From an uncultured Eubacteriales bacterium (GTDB lineage: Bacteria; Bacillota; Clostridia; Oscillospirales; Oscillospiraceae), in NCBI GenBank assembly GCA_900320465.1, contig ONSQ01000001.1, positions 1 through 64,000 of the forward strand: DNA of 64,000 nucleotides, written 5' to 3'. The first letter of the stretch is position 1. Every line of letters starts with the position of its first letter. Under the pieces are notes generated by a model. It had not been told where the DNA came from and did no database searches. It worked only from the letters and a program-made list of their open reading frames with translations. This document shows, piece after piece, positions 23,552-32,824 of the stretch. The position numbers and the translations under genes were made by a program.

Positions 23552-24622
23552 TTACACCGCCACCGTGGCCTCGCCCATGGTAACGGACTCAGGGAACAGC
23601 GGAAGGAAGACATAGCCTCTCTCCTGCAGCTGCGGGATAGCGGATTTCATGGCGACAAGCGTGTTCATATTCCAGTCGTGGCCGAGGATGATGGCAATAT
23701 CCTTGGCGGAAATCTGGGTGATGGCGCGGCTGAGTTCCAGCGCGGAAGAGGGCAGGTTTTCGGTTGCGCCCGCGTCATACAGGTTGCAGTTCCAGTCGAC
23801 CCACTGATAACCCATCTCATCGAGAACATCAACCGCGTCCTTCAGATGATACTGGCCCCAGCTGAAATAACCGCCCGGGAAGCGGAAAATACCCGGTCGG
23901 AAGCCGGTGGCCTCATAGAGCCAGTCGTCCTGCTTCTGAACCTGTTCGCGGAAGCTGTCAAGATTGATGTACACAACGCCGTTTCCGTCCGTGACATGGC
24001 CGTAGCTGTGATTCTGTACGCTGTGACCGCTGGTCATTTCCCGGCGCAGCATCTCCACCTCATCGGGCGAATCATTGGCCTGGTTGGCCGTAAAGAAGGT
24101 AACGTGCACGTTGTCCATCTCATCCAGAGCTTCCAGGAAGTTGTGGGTGATGTAAGTCGGACCGTCGTCCAGTGTCCAGTAGCAGATCTTGACCTTGCTC
24201 TCCCCTGCCTGGATCTTCTCTTCCAGTTCCCGGATCTTCAGCGCGTATTCGCGTCTCATGGCCGAAACACTCTCTGGCATGTTCTCGTCGCGCTCGATTT
24301 CGGTGCGCAGCGTCTCGAGACGCAGCTGCTTTTCTCCGGCTTCCGACTGCAGCGTTTCCAGGCTGGCGGCGATTTTCTCGCCCTCCGTTCCCAGATGGCT
24401 CAGATCCTCCCGCAGATAGTCCATGCGCGCATCCGTCTCCTGCTGGGCTGCCAGGGTGCTCTCCTCGGTTTTGGCGATCTCTGTTTTGAGCTCGGCAAAC
24501 TGCGTTTCATATTCGGAGATGGGAAAACGCGTTGTGGCAAAATACATATAGCCACAGAAAGCCATTGCGGCTGCAGTGGCAAGGCCCAGGATAACGTTAA
24601 TTACCCGAAAGAAGACCTTCAA
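23552..24622 (-). CDS. Membrane-anchored polysaccharide deacetylase
   Basis: This 356-residue protein has an N-terminal membrane anchor (about residues 4-25) and a coiled-coil stalk (about 30-125). The NodB deacetylase domain follows: CYWTLDDGPTYITHNFLEAL with the metal/base DD, GHSVQNHSYGHV with the metal His pair, FRFPGGYFSW, WVDWNCNLYDAG and IAIILGHDWN. All catalytic motifs are intact. It is likely to remove N-acetyl groups from peptidoglycan or a surface glycan outside the cell, as PgdA does. The start is TTG at 24622, set by AGGGAGGG seven bases upstream. This puts the first 26 bases inside the 3' end of the upstream coiled-coil gene. Confidence 0.85.
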   Translation of the reverse strand: MKVFFRVINVILGLATAAAMAFCGYMYFATTRFPISEYETQFAELKTEIAKTEESTLAAQQETDARMDYLREDLSHLGTEGEKIAASLETLQSEAGEKQLRLETLRTEIERDENMPESVSAMRREYALKIRELEEKIQAGESKVKICYWTLDDGPTYITHNFLEALDEMDNVHVTFFTANQANDSPDEVEMLRREMTSGHSVQNHSYGHVTDGNGVVYINLDSFREQVQKQDDWLYEATGFRPGIFRFPGGYFSWGQYHLKDAVDVLDEMGYQWVDWNCNLYDAGATENLPSSALELSRAITQISAKDIAIILGHDWNMNTLVAMKSAIPQLQERGYVFLPLFPESVTMGEATVAV

Positions 24623-25187
24623 CGTAATCCCTCCCTTCCTCATACGCGTCGTAGATTTCTTTGTAATACTCGAAGTCTTCCTGCTGTTCCAGTTCAGCGA
24701 CCGTCTTTTCAGCCTCGCTGATCGCGCTGTCGAGCTCGGCGCTCTCCTTCTGGACTTCGGAAAGCTTCGCCTGTGCGTCACGCAGAAGCTCCTCTGTCAG
24801 AACGGCTCGCTCCCCTTCGTGCGCTTCGGAGTCGGGATCGGCCAACCGAAGGGCAGCCTGGGCCTCCTGCAGTTCGGCGTTGAGAGTCTGCAGATTGCCC
24901 TCATAGCTGGTTTTCAGGGAGCGGTACTGGGTGTAATACTGCTGGCCGAAATAGGCAGCTGCAAGCCCCAGAAGAATAAGAGCAAACATCAGAACAAGGC
25001 CGCCGACTGGGAATTTATTCCGGCCAGCTTTTTTCTTCTTTTTCTGATGCTGCGTATGTTCCGTCTCCTCGTATTCTGTGTCGGAAGAGACCTTTTTTGT
25101 TTTCTTGTGCGTACTCTCCTCGTCACGCTCACGCACGGCGGTATGGGAAGAGGCACTGTGATGGCTGTGTTCGCTCAATGATTTCAC
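24597..25187 (-). CDS. Coiled-coil membrane protein of unknown function
   Basis: This 196-residue protein has a polar, His/Lys/Glu-rich cytosolic N-terminus (about residues 1-55), one membrane helix in VGGLVLMFALILLGLAAAYF, and an external part that is predicted coiled coil (about residues 85-185, rich in Glu, Ala, Gln and Leu). No family is recognised. It overlaps the deacetylase gene by 26 bases. That partner has the same topology (anchor plus coiled coil), so the two could interact through their stalks. That idea is inference. Confidence 0.65.
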   Translation of the reverse strand: MKSLSEHSHHSASSHTAVRERDEESTHKKTKKVSSDTEYEETEHTQHQKKKKKAGRNKFPVGGLVLMFALILLGLAAAYFGQQYYTQYRSLKTSYEGNLQTLNAELQEAQAALRLADPDSEAHEGERAVLTEELLRDAQAKLSEVQKESAELDSAISEAEKTVAELEQQEDFEYYKEIYDAYEEGRDYVEGLLSGN

Positions 25188-25220
25188 TCTTTTCTTGTCT
25201 CATTTGGAATCCGTTTGCCT

Positions 25221-25226
25221 ATTATA
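25221..25226 (-). promoter_or_regulatory. -10 element upstream of the coiled-coil/deacetylase genes
   Basis: A perfect TATAAT on the minus strand lies about 35 bases before the start at 25187. No good -35 was found at the usual distance. Confidence 0.4.
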
Positions 25227-25275
25227 CACTTCTTTCTTCGATTTGAAAACCCATATTCTATGATTCTTTAAAATA

Positions 25276-25310
25276 GGCGGCTTCCGCTTTACGTGCGGAA
25301 GTCGCCTTTT
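25276..25310 (-). terminator. Terminator after the GLUG-repeat gene
   Basis: GGCGGCTTCCGC pairs with GCGGAAGTCGCC (one wobble or mismatch) around a seven-base loop, with TTTT on the plus side and TATTTT on the minus side. It lies just beyond the stop at 25314. Confidence 0.75.
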
Positions 25311-25313
25311 CTA

Positions 25314-28300
25314 TCAGGATTCAGCACAAAGCGTATCGACTACTTTCTGCGGGATCTCAACGCCGTCTCCTGCGTCCCGATACGAAACGGAAACCGCGAC
25401 GCTGCACTCCACGTCGCGAGAGACGACGCGGATCGTCCCGGCACAGTCCAGCGAGATATCGGTCAGTTCGCCGTTTTCCAGCGTGATCGTAAGAACGCAG
25501 TTGCTGTAGCTGATCTTCAACGCCTTGAGATCACTCAGCAGCGCACCAGTCAGTTCGGAGGCGGTGTCGGGATCCAACGCGATACGATACTGCCGTACAG
25601 TACCGGAAACCGAGCAGCTGAATTCACCATTCAGACACAGATCTTTGGCCAACGGGATCAGCTTTGCAGTGTCGATCGTATGGGTCTGTGCTGAGCTTAA
25701 CGCGAGGCCCGCCTCCGTACAGGCGGCACTGTCGGTGAAATACAGCGTAAAGAGTCTGGTTTTCAGGACGTGTATCGCCGTATTCTCCACTGCTGTGCGG
25801 GCATAATCGTACTGTCCGTTCAGGCTCAAGGCGCCGGCTTCGGCCCTTGCCGTCACATCCGCCCGAATCGTCTGAGCTCCATCATATTTCATCCACGCCG
25901 CAATCAGCGCCAGGAAGTCCTCGGTAATAGGCTCGCCGCTGAGAGTTTCGCTCAACGCGATGGCGTTAAGCACGTCCCGGGGCACAGTGGGATAGCTCTC
26001 GATCTCTCGTGTCTTGAGCGCGGCGGAAATCGTAAAGGACTTGCCGCTCTCCGTTGTCCCCTCTCCTGTAAAGTGCAGCTCCTGAAGCGCGCCGTCGTGC
26101 TCCAGGATCACCGCCGTCATATTCTCGGCGTCCAGGAGGCCCGCGCTCTGCCCGGCCAGGATCAGCGAAAGCAGCGAATTAGCCTCCTGCGCATCCAGTG
26201 TGGCTTCAAAGCGCAATCCCTGCTCGGTTCTACTGCGCGTAATCTCCCCTTTTCTGAAGGCCTCCCGCGCCAGATCCAGCACGGCGATCTGGTCCAAGGA
26301 TGTACCTGTCACCTCAAAGGATCGACCATTTTCCAGGTAAACGCGACCGCCGCAGAAATACAGCGGAATGCCATACTGGCTCGTGCAGCTGATCATCCTG
26401 CCGTCCTGGCGGACACGCAGTACCTGGTTGGTGAGATGGATATCACGCGCATCGCTGTGTACGTCAATGTTGATATCAATGGCCGTCTCCTGCTGGGCAA
26501 ATTCTCTGAGCAGACGGTAACTGGACAGCGCCGTGGAAATGCTGCTGAATCGCAGGATCAACAGTAAGACCAGCGCGGCCAGGACCGCGCCGACGGTGCC
26601 GAAGACGATCTGCTTTTTGTGTTCAGCTCGCCAACTGTGAAGCTTCTGCTTCCATTGCGGTGTCTCTTTCGACAGCTTATTCCGCCGGCGAAGCACACGT
26701 ACCAGACGAACGGAAAGGAAAACCAAAAATCCGAGAACAAGCAGAGCGCCGGCGATATAGGCCACCACCCACCAGGACTGGATCGTGGAGATCACAGCGA
26801 TATGCGCCTCAGAGCCGATAACAGTCAGCAGATAATAGCTTCCGAAAAGCGACGGGTGCAGACGTTCCCATCCCGTCTCCGTTTCCAGATAAAAACGGTA
26901 ATTCCGTGTCTTATAGTCCTCTGCCAGATAGCGGAGCGTGTGGCTGCTCAGTCCGTCCTCCGGGAATGCGACGGTGAGGTTTTCCGCCACATCGACCGGC
27001 ACGGAATAATCCGGCTGTCTGTCGCGGAATATGGAACGGAGCTGCTCGCGTATCGTATCCTTCCAGGTGCCGCGAAACAGGCCGATATCCAGTTCGGAGG
27101 CAGGACGCGTTTCCAGACTCAGCACGTCACCGCGCTGGAATTGGCCGTCCAGATAGACGGCGGCCCGTCCGTCGGTGCGCTGTAAATCAGATCGCAGCAC
27201 GGTCTCGTCCATACGGAATTCCGCCGTCACCGTGGTATCAAATTGGAGATTACTGAGGTCTGTCACATCCCAAACGGCATAGGAACCGTCACGTCGTTCC
27301 ACCTTGGGAAAAACGGAGCGGTCGAAAGAATCGCCATACTGGAACGGCACAGTCAATACAACCTCATCGTCCACTACGAAGCGAAGGGTAAAGCTGCAGC
27401 ACTCGTCTACCACGCCGTCTGCCGACGCGAACTCTTCGAAGCTCAACGGCTCGGCCTTGCCGTGTATGGAAAGCTTGTCCATTCCCGCATAGCCCATGGG
27501 GACGAAGTAATTGTTCTCGTATTCCCCTGCGCTTCCGCCGGAAATGGCGCCTGCAAACTGAGGATCATCCAGGATGCGGCTCAGACTGTAACAGTTTGAA
27601 ACCAGACTGCTGCGCTCTTCTTTGTTCTCAGCGCTATATCCGTTTCCCAATATGCCGCCCACATAGCGCTTGCCGCTGAGCGAGGCTTTCACACAGCAGG
27701 AGGAAATGCGTCCGTAGCTCAGACCGCAGATGCCGCCCGCGTAATCGCCCTCTTCGATCTGTACATCGGAGAAGGTCTCGCAATGGAGTACCAAGCCAAA
27801 GTCCATGCGGCCCACGATGCCTCCGACGCACTCGTGTCTCGCCGTGACTTCGCCTCGGTTTACGCAGCTCTGGATCGTCGCATGCAGGCTATAGCGGTTT
27901 TTGATCAGCGAATTAGAGGAGCTGTCCAGCAAGTTTTCGCCGTTCATCTCGCTGTTGAGCGAAATACCACCTGCGATGCCGCCCACATTGCTGTCGCCGT
28001 AAACCGCCCCGCTGTTTTCACACTTGTGAGTTTTGCCAAGTGTAAGCCCATCCCCATCCTCGGAAGCAGATTCATCCGATACGATATCCGATTCCTCCGC
28101 TCCGGAGAGCAGGCTCATGGCTTGCACCGCCGTTCCGGATAGAGCGCTCAGATTATTGTTTATCTTCTCAAAATCCGAAAGCAAAACGTCAGAATTGTCA
28201 TCCAGGCTGCCGGTGATGCCGCTGAGTGTCCCGGATGCGGATGCGATACACCCCGCAAGCGTCTCGCGAAAACCGCTGATGGATTCCGGGTCCTCCAGGT

Positions 28301-29396
28301 TCAACGAGCGCAGGGCGGTTGCCGCCGGGAGCATTGTAACCGAAAGGCCGGAGAGCTCCGCCACCAGCTCGTCAGAGTACTCCCCGGCGTCGGCGATCGC
28401 ACTGTTGATCGAATCGCTGAGCGCAGCGAAACGATAAGCAAGACCGCTGAGCAGATTCTGGGTCTCCTCGGTGACGATATACGGCTCGGCCAAGCCGACG
28501 ATGCCCCCGACAGCACGGCGGCCATAGATCATGCCGTCGTTCCGGCAGCGGTCAATATACCCGCTGCTGTGACCAGCAACGCCGCCCACATTATAGCCAA
28601 GATGCACATAGCCGACGGTGCCGCTGTTGCTGCAGTTCTCCACAAAGCCGCAGGAGTAACCGCATACACCGCCTGTGTCGCTGGTAATGGAGGCGTTGTC
28701 CGTGGTAATGCTCTGTATGAAATTGAGGATGCTGCTGGTATCGATGCTGTCCAGTCTGAGCGCAGGATCCACGCTCTCGGTGTTGATATAGGCACTGTTC
28801 TCGCAGCCCAGCAGCGCGCCGCTGTTATACCCGGCGATGCCGCCGGTCTCGGACAGTCCGGCAACCGCGCCGCTGACCGAGCAAAGCGAAATCAGGCCGG
28901 TGGCTTCATTCACACCCGCAATGCCGCCGACCTGCCTTTTTCCCGTTACGGTTCCAGTAAAGCCGCAGGCGGTAACCGTGCCGCGGTTGCGTCCCACCAG
29001 ACCTCCCACGGCGTTGTCGTCGCCCCGGGGACTTACCACGCCCGAGACATAAAGATTACGGATATCCGCGTCCTTTCCGGTTTCCAGGAAAAGCCCGCAG
29101 GGCGACTGTGCGCTCTTCAGCGACAGATCGTAGATCGTGTGTCCGCCGCCGTCAAAGCTACCGTTAAAGATGGGGATCGAATCGAAGTCCACGTCGGACA
29201 GGCTGATATCGTTCATCAGCACGACCTTCACGCCGTCCGACCAGGTATCCAGTGAGCAGTTCTCTGCCAGCTTCACCAGATCTTCAGCGCTGGTAATGCG
29301 GATTTCATCCGTTTCTGCAAAGGCCGGCGCGACAAGCGCCGGGACCAAAAGCACACACAGGACGAGGCCGATGAAACGCATAAGGGCTTTATTCAT
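25314..29396 (-). CDS. Large GLUG-repeat surface protein with membrane anchor
   Basis: This 1360-residue protein starts with a signal peptide (MNKALMRFIGLVLCVLLVPA, cleavage probably after APAFA). A beta-helix-like region at about residues 30-330 has GLUG-type repeats such as VGGIAGVNEATGLISLCSVS and VGGVAGHSSGYIDRCRNDG. A helical insertion (about 325-470) interrupts it, and more GLUG repeats follow to about 640 (VGGILGNGYS). Mixed domains come next, then two membrane helices near residues 885-910 and 955-975 with a basic loop between them. About 380 further residues probably lie outside. GLUG repeats are usual in surface proteins of gut Firmicutes and in proteases of the IgA1 type. No catalytic motif was seen. 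It overlaps the exporter gene by four bases (ATGA). Confidence 0.75.
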   Translation of the reverse strand: MNKALMRFIGLVLCVLLVPALVAPAFAETDEIRITSAEDLVKLAENCSLDTWSDGVKVVLMNDISLSDVDFDSIPIFNGSFDGGGHTIYDLSLKSAQSPCGLFLETGKDADIRNLYVSGVVSPRGDDNAVGGLVGRNRGTVTACGFTGTVTGKRQVGGIAGVNEATGLISLCSVSGAVAGLSETGGIAGYNSGALLGCENSAYINTESVDPALRLDSIDTSSILNFIQSITTDNASITSDTGGVCGYSCGFVENCSNSGTVGYVHLGYNVGGVAGHSSGYIDRCRNDGMIYGRRAVGGIVGLAEPYIVTEETQNLLSGLAYRFAALSDSINSAIADAGEYSDELVAELSGLSVTMLPAATALRSLNLEDPESISGFRETLAGCIASASGTLSGITGSLDDNSDVLLSDFEKINNNLSALSGTAVQAMSLLSGAEESDIVSDESASEDGDGLTLGKTHKCENSGAVYGDSNVGGIAGGISLNSEMNGENLLDSSSNSLIKNRYSLHATIQSCVNRGEVTARHECVGGIVGRMDFGLVLHCETFSDVQIEEGDYAGGICGLSYGRISSCCVKASLSGKRYVGGILGNGYSAENKEERSSLVSNCYSLSRILDDPQFAGAISGGSAGEYENNYFVPMGYAGMDKLSIHGKAEPLSFEEFASADGVVDECCSFTLRFVVDDEVVLTVPFQYGDSFDRSVFPKVERRDGSYAVWDVTDLSNLQFDTTVTAEFRMDETVLRSDLQRTDGRAAVYLDGQFQRGDVLSLETRPASELDIGLFRGTWKDTIREQLRSIFRDRQPDYSVPVDVAENLTVAFPEDGLSSHTLRYLAEDYKTRNYRFYLETETGWERLHPSLFGSYYLLTVIGSEAHIAVISTIQSWWVVAYIAGALLVLGFLVFLSVRLVRVLRRRNKLSKETPQWKQKLHSWRAEHKKQIVFGTVGAVLAALVLLLILRFSSISTALSSYRLLREFAQQETAIDINIDVHSDARDIHLTNQVLRVRQDGRMISCTSQYGIPLYFCGGRVYLENGRSFEVTGTSLDQIAVLDLAREAFRKGEITRSRTEQGLRFEATLDAQEANSLLSLILAGQSAGLLDAENMTAVILEHDGALQELHFTGEGTTESGKSFTISAALKTREIESYPTVPRDVLNAIALSETLSGEPITEDFLALIAAWMKYDGAQTIRADVTARAEAGALSLNGQYDYARTAVENTAIHVLKTRLFTLYFTDSAACTEAGLALSSAQTHTIDTAKLIPLAKDLCLNGEFSCSVSGTVRQYRIALDPDTASELTGALLSDLKALKISYSNCVLTITLENGELTDISLDCAGTIRVVSRDVECSVAVSVSYRDAGDGVEIPQKVVDTLCAES

Positions 29397-31855
29397 TTGC
29401 CTCCACCTTCTTTCAGCACTTCCGATTCTCCGCCCTTTTCCTCCGACTTGCCGGAGAGCAGGCGTACATTGACTTCGCCGTCGATGGTGCCGCGGAACAG
29501 GCCGTTGACGGTGCCGCGGATCTCGCCGGCGATCAGACCGTCGACAGCCACCAGGCCATTTGTGCGCATATCACGCGAAACCGCAGGCATGGAAAATGAG
29601 GTCTTCTCCAGGATCTTGCCGCCCAGAATCAGAATCTGCGGCAGCACAAACATGACAAGGATGATCGAAATGATCGTGCCGCGGCCCAGCGCGTCGCCGA
29701 TTCCGTTGATCGTGCACTCGGTGGTGAGAAAGCTGATCAAAATGCCGGACACCGCCAGGATCGTACCGGAGGTGAGGATCGTCGGGAAAGCAAAGTTCAT
29801 GGCCTCAATGATGGCTTCTTTGGGCTTCATGGTTTTGACATTATCGGAGTAGCGATTGGCAATGACGATGGCATAGTCGATATTGGCGCCCATTTGGATG
29901 GAGCTGACCACCAGCTGTGTCAGGAAGAACACGTCGCGATGGACAAGCGCCGGATAAGAGAAGTTCATCCAGATACTGCCCTGGATAACCAGGATCAGCA
30001 GCACCGGCATTCCGGCCGAGTTGAAGGTGAACAGCAGTACAACCAGCACGATGAGGATCGACACAACGCTGACAACGATATTGTCCACTCGGAAGGATTT
30101 TTCAAACTCATATTGATTGGTGGAGTTGCCCACCACAAATACTTTACCGTCGGGATACTGCTCCTGGGCGGTCTGGCGGATGACGTCGGTGAACCGATAG
30201 GTTTCCTCTCCCGCCTCGCTGAGAGTGAGATAGACCAGCATGCGGTCATACTCGCTTCCCTCCAGCTGCCGCTTGCCCATGAGCATCTGGGCTTTGGCGT
30301 CCGCGAGCATATCCGCCTGTTCTCCCTCCAGGCTGATATAACCGTCGTCCACCTTGTCGCTGACGTACAGAAGGATATCAATCAGCGGCACATTGTACTT
30401 GGCAATCCCACTGATCAGCTTGTCATAGTTTTCTCCGTGAACAGCGTATGCGGCATAGAGGAATTCCGCTGTTTCATAGTCCAGCTTCATCAGTTCCGCA
30501 AACTGTCGCGGCGAGAGCTTATCGGCGAGCTTATAGCCGCCGATGGCGTCGGCGTTGGCAATAGCGGTGACGGAATCCACCTCGTCAAAGGCCTCCAGCT
30601 CGCGGATCAGCTTCTGCTCGGTACTGTAATCACCTCGCGGCACGACAACAGCGACCATAGCACGCGATGAAAAGGTTTCGCTGATCATCTTATCCGCGAT
30701 CTGCGTCTCGTTCAGACGAGGTGTTTTGAGCGTGTCATAGCCGTACACGTAAGGGCAGCGATTGGACAGCACAATGGCGCCAAGGAGAATCAGCACGAAA
30801 ATCGGCGGGATCACGCCACGGGTGGCATAGGCGAATCTGCCCACGAAGGGTACCTTGGGCACGAAGTTTTTATGTCGTGTTTTCTCCATCAGGTTGCCCA
30901 GCAGCATCAGCAAACCGGGCATGACCGTAAACACGCTCAGAAGAGAAAAGAAGATCGCCTTGATCAGATTGACGGCCATATCTGGGCCGAGGCGGAATTT
31001 CATAAACATCATCGCCACAAGTCCGCCGATGGTGGTCAGACTACTGGCGCCCACCTCGGGAATAGCCTTGGAGAGAGAGATGATCACGGCTTCCCGCAGT
31101 TCGTGCCGCGCGCGCTCTTCCTTGAAACGGTTGCAGTAAATGACCGCGTAATCCAGCGACAGAGCAAGCTGCAGGATCGTTGTGACCGAGTTGGAAACAA
31201 AAGAGATCTTTCCCATAAGGAAATTGGTGCCCTGGTTCATGATCGCCGCAACAATGAAGGTCAGGCCGATGATCGGAACCTCCGCATAGGTCTGGGAGGT
31301 AAAGGTCAGAACGACCACCACGATAACCGCGACAAAGGCCGTGATCATGCTGACTTCCTGTTCGATCAGCTTGGCACTGGTATCCCCCAGGGTGGTAGAG
31401 ACATAGGTGTCATAGGGCTGGAGCACTGTACGCACGTGCTCAAGGGCGGTAAGGCAGGCTTCGTCCGTCTCCTCATAGTCAAAGGTGATGGAATACAGCG
31501 CCGAGGCCTTGCTGTAATGCTCGAGTGTATCGTCAAAGTCCACACTCTGCACGCCCTGGAGCGCCTTGAGCGAATCATAGAGAGACTGCGCCTCTTCGTA
31601 GGAGATGTTGGCCACCATGATTTTGGCCGAGCCGTAGGTGATGAACTGCTCCTCCATCACGTCCAGGCCCTCTTTGGTGGCAGAGCCGTGGGGCAGATAA
31701 GCGGTAAGATCATTCTCGACCTGGACCCACCTGCGGGAAAAAAGCGAGAAAACGATGGCGATCAGGACCAGCAGAAAAATCAGGTTTCGCTTGTCCACAA
31801 TAAAGGAGGCTATGCGAACCATCGGCGTGTTTTTACTTTCGTTCTGTCTATCCAA
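29393..31855 (-). CDS. RND/MMPL superfamily exporter
   Basis: This 820-residue transporter has the duplicated six-helix MMPL plan. Each half has one helix, a large external domain and five further helices. Both halves keep the family signature in helix 4 (ALSLDYAVIYCNRFKEER and QMGANIDYAIVIANRYSD). The C-terminal cytosolic tail is unusual, with short repeats VDGLIAGEIRGTVNGLFRGT and a charged end. Substrates of such Firmicutes MMPL proteins include lipids and drugs; here the substrate is unknown. The start is TTG at 31855, set by GAGGG seven bases before it. It overlaps the GLUG gene (ATGA), implying equal expression. Confidence 0.85.
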   Translation of the reverse strand: MDRQNESKNTPMVRIASFIVDKRNLIFLLVLIAIVFSLFSRRWVQVENDLTAYLPHGSATKEGLDVMEEQFITYGSAKIMVANISYEEAQSLYDSLKALQGVQSVDFDDTLEHYSKASALYSITFDYEETDEACLTALEHVRTVLQPYDTYVSTTLGDTSAKLIEQEVSMITAFVAVIVVVVLTFTSQTYAEVPIIGLTFIVAAIMNQGTNFLMGKISFVSNSVTTILQLALSLDYAVIYCNRFKEERARHELREAVIISLSKAIPEVGASSLTTIGGLVAMMFMKFRLGPDMAVNLIKAIFFSLLSVFTVMPGLLMLLGNLMEKTRHKNFVPKVPFVGRFAYATRGVIPPIFVLILLGAIVLSNRCPYVYGYDTLKTPRLNETQIADKMISETFSSRAMVAVVVPRGDYSTEQKLIRELEAFDEVDSVTAIANADAIGGYKLADKLSPRQFAELMKLDYETAEFLYAAYAVHGENYDKLISGIAKYNVPLIDILLYVSDKVDDGYISLEGEQADMLADAKAQMLMGKRQLEGSEYDRMLVYLTLSEAGEETYRFTDVIRQTAQEQYPDGKVFVVGNSTNQYEFEKSFRVDNIVVSVVSILIVLVVLLFTFNSAGMPVLLILVIQGSIWMNFSYPALVHRDVFFLTQLVVSSIQMGANIDYAIVIANRYSDNVKTMKPKEAIIEAMNFAFPTILTSGTILAVSGILISFLTTECTINGIGDALGRGTIISIILVMFVLPQILILGGKILEKTSFSMPAVSRDMRTNGLVAVDGLIAGEIRGTVNGLFRGTIDGEVNVRLLSGKSEEKGGESEVLKEGGGK

Positions 31856-31979
31856 CGAAATACCCTCTTTTTTCTGAATTCGAAACAGCAGCAACAGCAA
31901 AACAGAGCGCATATCACAACGGTATGCTGGTGCAGTATTGCCTATGCCGGTGGAAGAGATTTACAAATCACAAACTGTT

Positions 31980-32008
31980 ATTATAGTCCTGCTTTATGAA
32001 CATTTCAA
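31980..32008 (-). promoter_or_regulatory. Sigma-A promoter of the exporter/GLUG operon
   Basis: TTGAAA (32003-32008), 17 bases, then TATAAT (31980-31985) on the minus strand. The leader to the TTG start is about 120 bases. Confidence 0.75.
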
Positions 32009-32301
32009 GCCGAAAAGCCTATGTTCAGCAACAGGAAAGCGGCGGTATGGGTCCTGGGCCTCACACCGCCGCCGATCTTCTCAGTCGTGCTGGCAGCCCC
32101 TACCGCGATCTTGTCGCCAAAGCGAGCCTGTGACGCAAAAGGATTATCCGCAGCAGACGTCACGGCGTTCTTCTCTCCCGAACGCTCCGTGACAAAGCGC
32201 GTATTTCTGCCGGCGCCGAAGAATTTTGCCAGAGCCTCGATGTTGCCTATATCCGTTGCGGTTAATCCCGTTTCCCCAAAGTGAAAGATACATGTGTCCA
32301 T
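32005..32301 (-). CDS. Uncertain small ORF (98 residues)
   Basis: The frame begins MDTCIFHFGETGLTATDIGN and ends LLLNIGFSA. Third positions are G/C-rich, as in neighbouring genes, and the ATG directly follows the stop of a 49-residue frame (TAAATG). There is no good ribosome site, no recognised domain and no clear composition pattern. It may be a decayed gene or a chance frame. Its last bases are the -35 of the exporter promoter. Confidence 0.3.
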   Translation of the reverse strand: MDTCIFHFGETGLTATDIGNIEALAKFFGAGRNTRFVTERSGEKNAVTSAADNPFASQARFGDKIAVGAASTTEKIGGGVRPRTHTAAFLLLNIGFSA

Positions 32302-32451
32302 TTAATCGATTTTGCCAACGAAACGGAAGATGATCTCGATTTCCTCCTGTCGGGAGCTGATGTCGTCTTCCGTTGCTTCATGGACACTGTTTTTCTCGAT
32401 CAGAGCAGTCAGAATCTCAGCCGTCTGTTCTTCGGGACTTCCGATTTCCAT
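32302..32451 (-). CDS. Uncertain tiny ORF (49 residues)
   Basis: The frame begins MEIGSPEEQTAEILTALIEK and ends IIFRFVGKID. It is rich in Glu and Ile and could fold as a small alpha/beta unit. No ribosome site precedes it, and an in-frame stop lies seven codons upstream. It directly abuts the 98-residue frame, which suggests either a two-gene unit or one broken gene. I do not recognise it. Confidence 0.3.
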   Translation of the reverse strand: MEIGSPEEQTAEILTALIEKNSVHEATEDDISSRQEEIEIIFRFVGKID

Positions 32452-32581
32452 GATAATGTGGTTCTTAATTCAGCCGATTACTTTGAAGCACAGGTATTCA
32501 TGCGGAGGGGGAAAGGAGGGGTATGGGCAAGCAGTCAGAGTATTCAGTTTTTCTCACGTCTAACTAATACTCGAAAAACCT

Positions 32582-32653
32582 TTGAAAAAACTGCTCCTTG
32601 TGTTATAATGATTATAGGATGGCGAAATCAATCGAATCATCGATTGATTTCGC
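32582..32653 (+). promoter_or_regulatory. Promoter with a 14-bp hairpin at the transcript start
   Basis: TTGAAA (32582-32587), 16 bases, TATAAT (32604-32609). About six bases after the expected start is a perfect inverted repeat: GCGAAATCAATCGA (32622-32635), loop ATCA, TCGATTGATTTCGC (32640-32653). It is not followed by a T-run. It could be a protein operator or a 5'-end RNA stem. Confidence 0.6.
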
Positions 32654-32732
32654 TGTCAAACGGCAAGTTTGGCAGCGAATTGATTATTCTCGCCGCTCAG
32701 GCGGCAGCCGAAAAGCGCGGCAGCGCGGCACT

Positions 32733-32766
32733 TTATACCATGAGCTCCGCGCGCTTATGGTATAAT
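32733..32766 (+). promoter_or_regulatory. Extended -10 promoter overlapping a 9-bp inverted repeat
   Basis: TTATACCAT (32733-32741) and ATGGTATAA (32757-32765) are exact inverted copies 15 bases apart. The right half contains the extended -10 TGGTATAAT (TATAAT at 32761-32766). A regulator bound here would cover the -10 region of the kinase gene. No good -35 is seen, which fits a promoter that needs an activator. Confidence 0.55.
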
Positions 32767-32824
32767 ACTATTTTTCTCTTTTATCAACAGTATAGATATC
32801 AACTGTAGGGGAACGGGGAACTCT

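Noticed and set aside
24643..24781. Longer N-terminus for the polysaccharide deacetylase
   Set aside because: The added residues are read from inside the upstream gene and lack a ribosome site. The TTG at 24622 has AGGGAGGG at the right distance.
32281..32808. Plus-strand open frame of 175 codons before the first kinase
   Set aside because: It spans two -10 elements, a 14-bp hairpin and an inverted repeat, and its composition is not protein-like. Regulatory DNA explains the region better.
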